The notes below the pieces were generated by a model. It was not told where the DNA came from, did not search any database, and saw nothing but the letters and a program-made list of their open reading frames with translations. Below, one piece after another: positions 1-11,881 of a DNA stretch of 64,000 nt. A program made the translations under genes and the position numbers. Location: positions 2,850,229 to 2,914,228 of the forward strand of contig VFFE01009205.1 of the NCBI GenBank assembly GCA_008921705.1. Reading direction: 5' to 3'. Position 1 is the first letter of the stretch, and each line of letters starts with the position of its first letter. The DNA is from Burhinus oedicnemus. Lineage: Eukaryota; Chordata; Aves; Charadriiformes; Burhinidae.

Positions 1-3000
1 ATTCTGGCTTGTGCCACTTTTAACTTTCTGAGACTAATCCTTCAGTGGTAGTGATGCATGAGCTACAGGATGAGCGGTTGAAAAACACAGTGCTAAATCA
101 GACTGCCAGGTGAGTTGCAGTTTATACGGTAGTTCAAAATTTGTCTCTCCAGAGAAGCGTGCTCCTGTTTTCCTGGTGGAAGAAATCCTTCTCTCTTTTG
201 TTTTCTTCATTTACTCATAGATAAGTTAACAACCAGTTATTTTGGGTAAAGTCTTAGAAGCGGAGGATTACATAATGCAAGTTGATTCTGATGGTTTTAA
301 CGTGTTACTGTAACATAAGAATAACAGAATTTTATAGTTGATTTGCTTTCCTGTGAAATTTTCTTTGATTATTTAATGTATAACTTGGCATTATACCCTC
401 CAGCTTAAAGGAGTTTAATTGGGAACTTTTGAAAAAATTTCCATTTTCTGGTTCAGTGAGTTCACCAGTCTTCATTTAAACTCCACATCCTTTACTTGGA
501 TTTACATTTCATAACTCTGTGGCATGTATGATTCAGGCTGATTCACCTTGATATTGACATCACAGCGTTCAATGACTTATGTGTGGTTTGTGTCACCACT
601 TAAAAATAATATAGCTCTGAGAATTGAGTGATCTTTGTCCTCTGGTTTGCTTAATATTGTGGGTTTATGTTTTTCTTATTTGTTCAGAACTATTTGTACT
701 TTGGATTATTAATCTATAACTAAATGTTGTCCTCTGTGTTCATCCTGCTGACGATATTTGGAACCAGACCAAAGCTATTATCTTTTCCTTAAAATAGTGC
801 AAAGCATTTATGTCAGTGTTTAATGTGGGTTTCTTCTTCACTTTCGATCTTTTTGGAAATGTAACAGAAGGGGACAAAATTAGCACGGAGCAGTATTAGC
901 AGTATTAGTATTAGCAGCGTGAGTTAGTTCTATGTTTTTACAGGCAGAAGCCTTGGATATCCTGCCTAAACAAAACCTTAAATGGAATGCTGTCTCAGTA
1001 GCAGTGCATCAAGCAGAGAATATGTCCTGTCACTTGAACAATTACAGTTTGAAATGCACTATGGCCAGTCACTGACCTCATCGTGTAAATAGCAACAAAA
1101 ATTGGTAAGGAAATATCCTCTATCCAGGAACTGGTAAGGAAATTAACCCCAAGGCACTGTGTCATCTCCAGGCTGTCTCCATCTTTGCCTCCTCCAAGAT
1201 CCCTCAGAGAGGACACTTCAGCGTGACACTTCACATGCAGGTCAGGGCACACTGCCTTTCAGTGGACTATCTGTGGCACTGGTTATAGGGGGGAAAGGTC
1301 CTTTCTCCAGTGAGAGCTTCCAAGCCTTACCCAGAGTCATTGCTAGAGTCTAAGTTGTGCATAGTTAGGATCAGAATGTTGACCCACTCAAGTTGTGTGT
1401 AAAATTTCAAGGTTAGAAGTTGTTTGAAAGTGTGTACCATATTAAGCTAAAAAGAAGTGAACCAAGTGTGATGCCATAAGGAAGCTTTTGTTTGGGTTAA
1501 AACTTCAGATTTCCATGTTTTCTGCTGTTCTGAAAGGTTGAACAAATGGAAGTAAAAAAATTTCTTACTCATCACAGGTAGACTGAGAATGAGTTCCTTA
1601 TCAGCCATGTGACATGAGGGCAGCACAGCTTCTGTGCCTCTACTGCCACTGTAACCTGTGCCATTGTTAAAGGCAGCCTTAAATGAGAGAGTTATAAGAT
1701 GGATATTTGTGTAGAGGTAGAGATCTATATGATAAAAAATATATGATTCTTAATGAGCATGTAACAGTTTGACGTTAGTCATGTAATGTGTTTTCCTTCT
1801 CTTTTTCACTATAGTACTCTGTGACAGATGGTATAAACCAGAGCACCTCAGCTTCCTAAAAAATTAATCCAGTTATGAACATCTGGAAGCACAGAATGCT
1901 GAAAAATAGAGGTTGTGTGCAGAGTTTCCAAACAAATTTTGGGAGGGCGCAGGGAGAAAACACTTGTAAGTCTGCTTCATTTGGTTGCAAGTATGCCACA
2001 TTATAGGTAAACCTTTTAACTCAGGTAAAACTTCACCTGCCATCAAATAGAGTTTTTCTGAGTAATCTGTGTTACTCAGTGTTTAAAGGCACTCCGTTGA
2101 TTTCAAGGCAAGAGAGAAACTTCTGATGCTACAGTTCAGATATCTATCTTACCAATTAAATATAAGTGAACATTAATCTATGCTAGCCTAAGTTGGAAGT
2201 TCTTTACGAGCGGAGATTCTGCACGCCTTTTTTCCTGACTGCTCTCCTGTGAAAGGGTACACCAACTATGGACCAAAACTTTCTGCTCGTGTATTTATCT
2301 TTAAGCATGCAAGTAACACATTTTAAAAACATGTTCTCAGTCACATCCTATCACAAATTTGAGTGAAATTGAAGAAAATTTACTTGCTCACATTAGAGTT
2401 AATTAGGTTGGAGGCTTTCATCATAGATTCTAAGTTACCAAGAAAATATTTTGAAGTGTAAAGGGAGTATGATGAACGTATCAAAAACCTTATGATCATA
2501 ACTGGCATCTTTAAGAGAGTGGATTCCTGCTAAATGGCATATATAGCACTACAGATGTACAAAAGAACAAGAAACAGAAATGCCAGAGTTGCTCTTCCTC
2601 TCCCTCTCATTCTTCATGATAAGTGGTCCCTTTTTCATACTTGCAGAATGTATAAGTAAGGTTTAGTTCTGAAAACCATCGAAGACAGATCGGTTCAGCA
2701 TTTTTTAAGAACCCTGTATTTGATGTCTGGCAAAAGGTATACTGAAGCTAATATTCACCAGTGTGTACACTCAGTCAAATCCCTTAGTGTTACAAAACAT
2801 GATGTAAGTGGCAAAAACAGGGGGAGGCTGTGTGAAGAGAGATGAAGTTTTAGTTAGTACTTTTTATTGTAAACTTTTCAATGCAAGTCTGCAAATTTCA
2901 TCAGCCAACAAACAGAGAATTAAACAGAATCTCTCTCATGAATAATAGCTATTTTAGAGCAACTTATGACAAATTTATAAATTAATTACATGCATAAGTA

Positions 3001-3850
3001 AGTGTGGGATAGGACACAAAACCAAGACGTCTATGTTATATTGTGTTTTCATAGTCTTATGCTGACCTAGACCAAGTAAAATTCCATCTACTTACAATTC
3101 TAGTAACCATTTGTTCTGTTTTAAAGCAAATGCAGCATAATTCCACGAGAAGAAATACACCAGAGTTGAGCTGCATAAATATAATTAAAAATCCGGCTCG
3201 TTATGTAATAATGCAATAAAGAGCATGAAGGTGAATCAATATGCCTCAAAAATATTGCAAAAAAACTGAGTTTGCAAAGAGAAATAGGTGCCATAAATTG
3301 CACTGAAAATAGGACTGCACAAACTTTTTTAGTTCATTTCAGTTCCCTGAAACAGTTAATTTCTAATTATTTTATTAGCAATGCAATGAGCTAATAAAAA
3401 TGGAAGCTTGTACTGTTTCGTAGATGAGGCGTTCATACCGTGTTTAGAGCCCTTTAGTTCTGCTGTTGTTTCTGTGTAAGAATCAATACCGCAGGCAGCA
3501 ATTATGTGGTGGTGTTTTTTGGCTAAAATTCCCACACATCTGGGATAAACAGATATTCTATTCGAACTTCCTCTGTTAACTCCACCAGTTTCCATGGAAT
3601 GACTCTCTCTATGCTTGTTAAGTAAATGATTGTTATACGACTATGGAGACATGGTCGATCAAATTAACCCCTTTTGTCCGGCCTCCAAAATGGTTCCCTT
3701 CATTTGCCTAAATTCAGCTGCTTTGGGGAATTTTTTCAAGCTTGAAGGACTCTCTGGATTCATCACATTAGCAAACTGTAACCTGAGAAGAGGGTCTTTG
3801 GAGCAGCAGGACTTCTTTGGCCCCCAATTGTTTTGCTAATCAAGATTATT
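1..3850. other. AT-rich noncoding sequence, no gene recognised
   Basis: I see no gene, RNA gene or recognisable transposon here. The open frames on either strand are at most 86 codons, overlap in several frames and resemble no known family, which is the chance expectation for AT-rich vertebrate DNA. The only internal structure I noted is a short tandem repeat at 891-917. The stretch could be intronic or intergenic. Confidence 0.6.
891..917. repeat. Short imperfect 9-bp tandem repeat
   Basis: The unit CAGTATTAG occurs twice in direct succession and is followed by a partial, shifted third copy (TATTAGCAG). It is a minor simple-sequence expansion with no evident function. Confidence 0.7.
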
Positions 3851-4280
3851 GCCACTATTGAGATGTGGAAAGATAGCCTAGCTGACAAAATTTGTCAGCT
3901 TCCCATGAAATAGTTCTGTCAGTTTAGTCAGGGTGCCGGCTAATATTAACATATAAATGAAGTCTCTCCCCCTCACCCCTTAATAGATGCAGAGAAAATA
4001 TAAACACACACACAAAAAACCCCTCTGTGCTTAAATCAAACAAGCTTCTTTTCTCAGCTCTAGCCCATGTCCCTGGAAATCCTGTGAGCAGCGGAGCTAA
4101 AGGGAGGGGGGAGGGAAGTAGAATTTGCACAAAACTACTTTTAAGCCATAAAGCAGCAAAGCTCCACTCCCCTGCTGATAGCAACAGGAGATTGATTACG
4201 CCTGCAAAAGTACAAATGGTTGCCTGAATGCGAGTGGCAGACCTCCAAAGCAGTATGTTCTGTGCGCTGGTCTTAACGTT
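3851..4280. promoter_or_regulatory. Candidate regulatory element upstream of CpG islet
   Basis: This non-repetitive sequence holds a perfect palindrome (3880-3900), a consensus MEIS/TGIF-type word CTGTCA at 3916-3921, and a TATA-like ACATATAAAT near 3949-3958. It runs directly into the CpG islet at 4300. No coding potential is convincing: overlapping frames of 66-86 codons occur on both strands. The regulatory reading is an inference from motif clustering and position, and conservation could not be tested. Confidence 0.3.
3880..3900. repeat. Perfect 21-bp palindrome with TGACA/TGTCA arms
   Basis: Ten-base arms (AGCTGACAAA and its exact reverse complement) flank a single central base. Each arm carries the TGACA core recognised by TALE homeodomain proteins such as MEIS, PREP and TGIF. 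A further CTGTCA lies 16 bases downstream. The palindrome is read directly from the sequence; binding by a TALE factor is an inference. Confidence 0.9.
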
Positions 4281-4299
4281 TCACAGCGGAGGACTTGGA

Positions 4300-4510
4300 T
4301 ACAAAGTGGAAAAGTGGAAGCGGGGGTATGAAGGAGTTCTCTTCGCCCAGAGGTCAGACCTGGGAGAACCGCCCTGCCCCTTTGCGAGTCCCCGCGCAGG
4401 AAGGTGACAGCGGGGGAACGCGGCCGCTGCGCTGCCGTCCTCCCCGACCCACCGCCACTCCCCAGCCGGAATCCCCCGGCACCTGGGGGTTGCCTTTCCC
4501 TCGGCTTTCT
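4300..4510. promoter_or_regulatory. Small CpG islet (possible promoter or enhancer core)
   Basis: Between 4321 and 4503 I count about 17 CpG dinucleotides by eye, in sequence that is strongly GC-rich against AT-rich surroundings. A NotI-type octamer GCGGCCGC lies at 4420-4427. CpG retention implies protection from germline methylation, which in vertebrates is typical of promoters and some developmental enhancers. No TATA box, clear initiator or unambiguous first-exon donor fixes a direction: GAAG|GTGACA on the plus strand and CAG|GTGCCG on the minus strand are both weak. Overlapping frames of 81-121 codons on both strands look like a by-product of the GC content. At about 200 bp it is shorter than a standard CpG island. 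Confidence 0.5.
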
Positions 4511-4559
4511 CATGATCAGAACACATATTGTATGTTCCAGCTGACCTACAAGGTGGTAC

Positions 4560-5120
4560 AATCTAGTGCTCTTTCGCCCACTTAGGCAAATTTTGCCTTA
4601 TTTTGTCGAAGGCAAATGCTTTGCCGCATTCTGGCGGCAACTCTTTCAAATCCCAGCTGCACCGAATCGTAAAAAAGTAATTCAAACTTACGCTCATTTT
4701 AATTGTAAATGGATTTACTGAAAGTTCTCTTAAGCTTTTAGCCTGATTTAAATATAAATAAATTAATATCTCGTGATATTTGTAATCTGCAAGTCAGCAA
4801 TATGGGCCTTTTGGTACTAAATTAGCTCTTGAATGGCAACTGTGCAGCAGCTTTGTGTAGTTAGTGTACGCATCGGAGATGACTCTTCTAACAAGTTCAA
4901 TAGGCTTTGCAAAGCATAGCTTTAAATAGAAGAAATCCTTCAATCATGATTTGTTCTTGCTTTACGAGAAACAATCAGATTATTCTTTTGTGCTGAACTG
5001 TGACAATACTCTAAAGCATGAATGAAAACTAAAATATATGTTCCCCCAGTGGATTACATCAGCCTTCTTGTTCATTAGGCTAACATGAAAAATAGATTTA
5101 ATGTGTAAAATATCTGTCAC
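4560..5120. promoter_or_regulatory. Candidate conserved noncoding element after CpG islet
   Basis: This stretch is non-repetitive and has two tandem palindromes at its start (4584-4598 and 4611-4625), followed by AT-rich sequence with several homeodomain cores (TAAT/ATTA) and a SOX-like ACAAT near 4972. It has no open frame worth calling. The texture resembles vertebrate conserved noncoding DNA, but conservation cannot be judged from one genome. Confidence 0.3.
4584..4625. promoter_or_regulatory. Two tandem GGCAAA/TTTGCC palindromes with E2F-like word
   Basis: The first palindrome (4584-4598) has AGGCAAA and its reverse complement around one base. The second (4611-4625) has GGCAAA and TTTGCC around three bases. 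Their centres are 27 bp apart. The right arm of the second continues into TTTGCCGC (4620-4627), which fits the E2F consensus TTTSSCGC. Two near-identical dyads beside a CpG islet suggest a dimeric factor site; the factor is unknown. Confidence 0.5.
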
Positions 5121-7870
5121 TGAAGAGAATATTAAGAAAATTACTTGCAAGCAGTTTGTGGGAACTTCAGAGATAACGAGTTAATGACAAAGCACAGTAT
5201 TTGTTAAGTAGTTCAAAGCAGATCATTCCTAAAGAGTTCTAGGCAAGTAGCTAAGCTCCCTACCTCACGACTTTCAGAAGCTGTCATACAGAGTGATTTC
5301 AACTTTGCCAAAAATGTGGTGTAAAATGCTGCATTACTTGCCCAGAATGTGGAGCTAAAGAAGCATGATCCCAACAGCACCAATGTTACCTATCATCCCG
5401 AGAATAATGGGACATGCAGTGCTCCTGCTCATACCTTTGATCCAAACTTCATTTTTCAATATTCTGAGAAACTTAATTAAGACGTGTTAGACTTACTTTC
5501 TCAACTGAGAAAAATAATGGGGAGACACAGTATTAAGCATTGTTGGCGATACGATAGAGTTAATAGTAATCATAATAATAAAAATTCTCTTAAAGTCACA
5601 GTCTGCTTAAAAGTTCAGATATCAGAAACTTTGTGAATTTCCTCGATTTCCCTTCTAGCTCAGTAAAGTTTTACTGCATTGATTCCTTCTCTCTCCTGTG
5701 CTCTGGCCCCTCTCTTGCAAGGTACAAGATGGGGAAAGGCTGAGGGCTACCTTACTGACTACTCAATATGCAGTGTGTTGGTGTTTTTCAACAAATAAAT
5801 GAGTAGTCTTTGCTCCAGGGAGTTCACAATCTGGAATAGCTTTTGGTTATCTATTACAGTATCAGTTCATCAAAACATAGATATTCTTGATTTTATGCTC
5901 ATCCAGCTCTAGACCTTCTTATGTTCTGGCTTCTGTTATAAGCATCAAATCTAAAACTTCTTAGATATCTTTAAACAACTGAAGGAGTAATATTGACAGT
6001 AAGAGGTCGGTCTTCCACCGAACAGCTATCTTCCAGGTCAGTGTCATCCAGAACTCGCATAAAGTCTCCAGGAGTCAGCGAGATGCACTTGACCACGTGC
6101 ATTAAAACCTCAATTTACTCTGCGTGACTTTTTCTCACGTTTGTTTCTGGTCACGCTCCCTCGTTTTACATCTGCAGGACTTGTCAGCTATATAGTTCCG
6201 CTAAGAAGAAGTCCTGCCCAAAAGGAAGGGTGTGGAGCTTTCCTCCCTTGCAGCAGTCGCCCAGCTTGCAAACTTGCCTTGGAAGGGGAGCCGAGTGGTG
6301 CTTATAATGGAGTCCTTCATACCTCGGAGAGAACAGCTGCCTCACACTTCAGTGCACACAAACAAAACACCTGCTTAAACCCAGAAAAAACAGTAAGCAA
6401 TGAGACTGGGTATACGTTAGTTGTTGTTTAGACTTTCTCTTTTATCTTTTTTGAAATATTTTAACATATTTTTCTGCATTTATGGACATTTTGAAAAATT
6501 GTGGGGTTTTGTTTATAGAAACATGTTTTTTGTTCTCTTTCTGTGGAACTGGAAAAACCAGTGCCAATATTTTGCTTTTCGTCACTAGAAAAGATAAGCC
6601 TCCATAAGTTTGGTTTGGACAAGCATCCTGTAAGTTTGGCTACCCGGCTTTTAGACCTACTTCAAATTATACTGCATTGCTTGAATACAAGCAGTCCTTC
6701 ATGCTGCCTAATTTGGTATTTTTCTCTCATATATTGTAGATACGTGGGTGTATTTCTTGCACAGAGCAACTGTACAGTTTCAGTCATACTATTGAAGGGG
6801 TTTTTAGTGAACTTCAAGGGTGTAGCAAGGCTCTTGTGAGGAAACTGGCATTTTGACATTTTAGTTTTAAGCTGTACTTTTCAGTGTAGCAGGCTGGGAG
6901 ACAGAAATGGCTCTTCAGGAATGGCAGAGAGATAAATAACTCCGCTGAAAATTAGTATATAACACTGATTAAAAGAAGATGAACTTACATCTCAAGATCA
7001 CCAACAACAAATTGTAACTCCTCACTTCCGAGATCTGTTTCACACAGGTTGATCCTCATTTCTGATAGATCATTTTCAGCTGAAATGCCCATCAGTGCAG
7101 GAAAGCTGTCCAAACTGGTGAAACTCTAGTTCATGTCAATGGCTGTTATCATACGGTAGCTGGTATCATCTGGTCTTTGTGACACGCATTTGTCATCTTC
7201 ACCAGTTCGTAATGAGCCTGACTTATACCATAAAACCGTATACTGCCACCAACAATAATTGTCATTCTATTTGGAAGTCGCAGAAGGAGAGATTAAGGAC
7301 TTAATGTTTAAATTTTAAATGAAATAGTCTCTCACCCTTATGGGTGGTCTCCTTCCCAAACATTGGTAGGACAGTATAGTAACCCTACCCAATGCTATTG
7401 CCTGAACTATGCATTAAAAAAAAAAAATTGCCTTCAGTGCTGTCAGTCTTTTAATGTTCTAAGTTGAATATGCACGTAGCGTATACATGAATCAAAGTAG
7501 GTTTGAACTTCCTTTTTTATTTTTAGTCTTGCCCTGAATTTTATTGGACTGACTAACTCTAAATAATAAGCATAACTATTTTATTTAACCAAGGGAAAAG
7601 AGTGGGAACAAGTTCCGACGGACAATGGCTCTCTGCTGGAGCCCAGAGAAGCAAATGCAAGCAATGCAGTAAGGAAGATCAAACTTGTTACACTGCTGAT
7701 ATTCTAAGAGTTTGAACTCGGACTCCCTGCTGGCCTCAATTTTACAATGATAATCATTTCCTAAAATGTCTTCATTTTGTAAATGAAGCTGTACCTCCCT
7801 CTGAAGCAGGGGTTTGCAAAGATTAAATCATTTACATTTCAAAGTGTTCATTTTTTACCAGTGTGAGAAA
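5121..7870. other. Noncoding sequence, no gene recognised
   Basis: I recognise no gene or repeat family. Frames of 96 codons (6141-6431) and 98 codons (6543-6839) are open from ATG but show no recognisable domain, and overlap frames on the other strand. The block at about 6170-6330 is somewhat richer in G and C than its surroundings. A run of 12 A lies at 7416-7427. Confidence 0.55.
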
Positions 7871-8310
7871 TACTCAAGCAGGAAAATGAGTGCTCCTTTT
7901 AATTTTTGAAAGCTGGGGGAGCATTCATAGTGAAAATAATCACGCCCTATTACAGCAGCCTTGCTTGCCTATTCCCACTTCAAAAGGATGAGCCTATCTT
8001 TTCCCCGCCCAGCAGTGAATGACCACTTAAATGAGTGATGGCTTATTAATACTATGACTCAGCCACTTCTCGATAAGGAGAACAATAAGGGGTCAAAGCT
8101 TGAGCATCCCTTACAGGAATTAATGAGAACATGTTGCTGGTAATTTGGTCTTTTGGAGATTACATTTAAATTAAAAGGTTCTTGTGTCAGGCTTAATGGT
8201 GTGACCAATGTGGCCACTGTTTGAAATCCAGAGACCGCATTTTTGTCCTTTCCACCTGTATAATTTCATTGACTTTATTAAGGTTGCTTTGGGGGTTGGA
8301 CACCATTTAA
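7871..8310. promoter_or_regulatory. Candidate noncoding regulatory element
   Basis: Non-repetitive sequence with several transcription-factor words close together: TGACTCAGC (AP-1/MAF half-site) at 8055-8063, AACAATAAG (SOX-like) at 8081-8089, TCAAAG (TCF/LEF-like) at 8093-8098, and several TTAAT/ATTA homeodomain cores. No frame is open at useful length. Calling it a regulatory element is an inference from motif density. Confidence 0.28.
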
Positions 8311-10229
8311 AGAAAAAAAAAATCAGAGAAACTGACAAAACAAAACTTTAAGGAAGTTCTCCAAAAATAACCCTAAAAAATTACACGTATTTAAGGTCTC
8401 TTAAATGCTTGGTCGCAGTGTTGTTTTCAGAGTGAGGATGTATTATTACAAAAACAATGAAAGGCACATATTTGGGATATGTTACATTAACATTTCTGCA
8501 TAAGACCTGGAACTGATTCATTTTCAATGAGCGCTTACTCTGAAGTTGTGTGCTATTCCCTTTTGAAGAACAGTTTAACTCGGCAGAGCTGACAGTGTTT
8601 GTGCAAGTGTGTGGGCCTTTTCTTTCCTTCCTCAGCCTTCTTCCCGTTAAAGACTTAGCTCCTAGGACGTTCGGTTTTATTCTTAACTTTTATTTTTACA
8701 TTTTATTATTGATATTGAAGTTGTTCTTGACACTTTGAAACAAAAGGTATAAAATACAATGGCAAGATCAAGGTTATTTAAAGGAGTTAACATTATTTAT
8801 ATTGTTGTGTATGTTATTAATTACAGCAGGGAAATCCAACCTACGGCTTTTCTGTTATTTTTTTTTTTTTGTAGTTATGAAAATACTGTATGTAATATCT
8901 TTTCCTATCTGAAGCCAATGCAATGATGATTTAGATACGATTACAAATATAAAACTGTTTGCTGTGCTAACTAGTTTAAATTTTTCTAACACAAATGTGT
9001 ATTGCATTTTCAAGGCACTTTGAAAAGCTGTGAATCAACTATTTAAACATTCCAGACATAACTCCAAGGGAAAGTATATGTAGTTCAATTCAGATGCTTT
9101 CTCATTGGGCAGTGGTGATAAAAATGCAGAAAAAAATCCTAGATTACTATAAAAATAGGTAAATGATAGGCTTAAGAATTTTTTAATGGTCTTGATATGT
9201 TATTTCTGATGTATCTAGAAGTTATATAATAATTTTCCTTTGTTTTACTTATCTTCTGTCAGGATGATACTGCTAAATTTTTTTGAGAACTCCTATAAAT
9301 CTTAAAAGACCTAAAACAAATATAGTGCTGTAAGAAAAGCAAATGTTGTTGTGCTGAGATTAGTTGAAAAACTTATTAAAAAAATGGAAGAATATTCTTA
9401 TACAATACCAAGCCAGAGATAAAATTCTCTATTCCAGCCAAGAAAGATTTAGATTTGCACTGAAAAATAGAAGAACAGATTCCAGTGCAAATATACAAAA
9501 TGTTGAATAATGCCCCACTGAATGCTCCTTATTAGGCATTAGTTCAACATTTGTGTGATTCTTGGGGAAACAGATAAAATGTCATTTTGAGCAATAGTGT
9601 GATCAAATTCAGAATTCAGAAGATGGAGGGAGGCTAAGTCTGTATGGTAGTATCATGATGGCAAGTGACGCTGAATTGTTTTACTCCTTCCCTTGTTTAT
9701 AAAGATACATAAAAATGTATTGGAAAATGTGTACTGCAAATGATCTCTTCTATACCTTGTTCCCCCATTTGTCATTAAAACAGAGTTTCTGGGTAGCTGA
9801 GATTGTTTCTTGTTTTCTGTTCACCAGACTGACAAGATCTCTTTATTTTATGATCAATCTTTGCTGAATCTCTGCTGTGGAATGTTCAAAATATACTAGT
9901 TGAGTGCTTACAAGAATGATACAACTCACTTTTCGTAGGAGCTCTAAGCCTTGTAGGCTCATAAGGAATTAGAAGCCATCCAGATCCTTTATTGTGACCT
10001 TTGCTTGGGCCCCAGTGATAGTTTTTGTCCTTTATTTAGTTAGTTAACCATTGATTGCTCTGTGCCTACTCATGATGCAATAGGCTTGTACACATTGCTC
10101 TTGCCAGAGGCAATGAAATCTTGTACTATTCTGAAACCTAAAATATGACTACTCCATATTCAGGAGAATATTTCATGACTTGGAGTCTTAAACAGCCTCT
10201 CTTTGCTATGCAATAGCTTTTAAATGGAA
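8311..10229. other. AT-rich noncoding sequence
   Basis: No gene or dispersed repeat is recognised. A run of 13 T lies at 8858-8870. The longest noted frame (62 codons, 8550-8738) is hydrophobic but has no recognisable features and is probably chance. Confidence 0.6.
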
Positions 10230-10400
10230 GGCGATCCAGAGCAATGAGGAAGAGAGGTAAAAAGAGGGGACAACTGGGGAGCCCAGTTTAGTTGGTGCCA
10301 AGGAGAAGGGCTGGCAGCCCCCAGTGCTGGGCACTGGGAAGCTGGAGCTGCCTGGAACTGCTGCCAGCCAGAGCCTCCCTGGGGGGGGGCTGGCTTGATC
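10230..10400. other. GC-rich but CpG-poor patch
   Basis: The patch is clearly richer in G and C than the neighbouring sequence and contains many CTGG/CCAG words and a G-run near 10381-10389, but almost no CpG. That pattern suits a decayed, formerly methylated repeat better than an active CpG island. I could not assign it to a family. Confidence 0.4.
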
Positions 10401-11795
10401 CAGGGGGCTCTTGTTTTGCGACTAGTGACTGACTTACTGTTGCCAAGAAGAGTGGCAACAAGCCAAGTAAAAGCCCTTTTTGTCCTTCACTCCCAACAGG
10501 GGACTTGGTAGCGGTTTGTCATGTGCCTGGGCATAATCCAGGCAAAGTCCCTATATGCAATTAAACCAGATTTTGCTACTGTATGTGTTTCTGAGGAAGT
10601 GGTACTCCAAGTTAGTGGTACTGTTCATTCTTTTATTTAATGTTTTGGTCTGATTTAAATGCTTGATTTTCTTGGTGATTGTTTTTGTCTTTTAATCAAT
10701 ACTCATTTCTCAATATCAAATTCCTTCAAATACTTCTGGTAGTGGATACATACATAAAAGAGGTATCATTTATAAATAGTAATGTCTATGTGTAGCTATC
10801 TCTCCTTAATTTAAATTCCAATATATTTCATGATCAGACATCTCCAATGTATAGGTTTACCGTTTAATAAAAGTATTAGCAATACATACTTAAATCTCAC
10901 ATCCCTTTTGAACTGTCATCGCAGTAGTCCATCATCATTATTTTTATGCTGTTGTAGCCTTAGTTAGGATTTTATTTGTAATTTAAAAAGAAATATTATT
11001 CAGTTTTAAGGTACTTGAACGTAACAGACCTAATGGTATTAAAAAATCAATCTTAGTTGTTTATCTGTAGGTATTGTAAGGTTTGTGCTATTTTACATGG
11101 TTGGATATTCTGTAAGAAGGCTGTAGTGGAATACGTTGTCCCAAATGTCACTTATCATGACAGATACATGGTAGGCAGAGTTTCACAATTATTCATGCTG
11201 AGTAGTAGTTCTCCAGTAGAGTGTTTCTATTAAATTCAGTGGAACATTCCAGGAAGTAAGGGGCTGTGCAGCACACTTGAACAGATAATTTGCTTTAGCT
11301 ACCTTTTATATGACAAAACTGTTTTGCAGAGAAATATTAAGAATCATTTGAGAAAAATGTCTTTCATCAGAAAAAATAATCTCATTAAAACCAGAAAGGT
11401 TCATACAGTGGTCTTACTTTCCTTAAAAATAAAACTTTTCAGAAAAATAGCTAATTGTATCCAGATTACACCGGTTGGTCAAAGAGAGCTGCCTCTGCAG
11501 TAGAATACAAAATGTTGGGATTATCCCCTCCTATGTGAAAGCAAGTTTTGAATCTCTGTTCTAGTAAATACAATAATTCTACGTTATCTCTACGTAATTG
11601 TAGAAGTTACAAATTAAAAACTTAATAGGAGAAGTTGAGAGAATTGATACAGAAGATATCTAGGAGGTGGCTAGAATATTCAGCTGGGATCTGCAAATGG
11701 GGAGAATGCTGCCACATGCGTGTGTCTGATTAGCCCAGGCTGGATGCCTACTTCTTCATTAAAACCTTATACATTTTCCTTCTCTTCTTGTGCAG
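10401..11795. other. Noncoding sequence upstream of exon-like block
   Basis: No gene is recognised. A spaced inverted repeat lies at 10439-10459: GTTGCCA and TGGCAAC, 7 bp arms, 7-nt spacer, resembling RFX half-sites but with wider spacing than a normal X-box. The last 30 bases are the pyrimidine-rich acceptor region of the exon-like block at 11796. Confidence 0.5.
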
Positions 11796-11881
11796 GTATA
11801 AGGACAGAACTGGTTGGACTGGGACTGGGGCAATAAGAAGTAGGTGGCGCTCAACTGTGCTATTTAAACAATATCCTAAAT
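11796..11881 (+). other. Putative internal exon (86 bp)
   Basis: The block is preceded by a long pyrimidine tract ending in TTGTGCAG and followed by AAT|GTAAGTAT, a good match to vertebrate acceptor and donor consensus. One reading frame is open throughout: one leading base, then 28 codons starting YKDRTGW and ending QYPK, then one trailing base. The other two frames contain stops (TAA near the start of one, TAA in the middle of the other). I do not recognise the peptide. It is rich in Arg, Thr and Gly and has no hydrophobic segment. It could be a coding exon of a gene whose other exons lie outside the window, an exon of a long noncoding RNA, or a cryptic pair formed by chance. Confidence 0.3.

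Noticed and set aside
4196..4561. Open frame of 121 codons on the minus strand across the CpG islet
   Set aside because: High GC removes stop codons, and frames are open on both strands at once. The residues are low-complexity Arg/Gly/Pro-rich without a family match.
10439..10459. GTTGCC...GGCAAC inverted pair as an RFX X-box
   Set aside because: The spacer between half-sites (9 bases between GTTGCC and GGCAAC) is wider than the 1-3 bases of true X-boxes.
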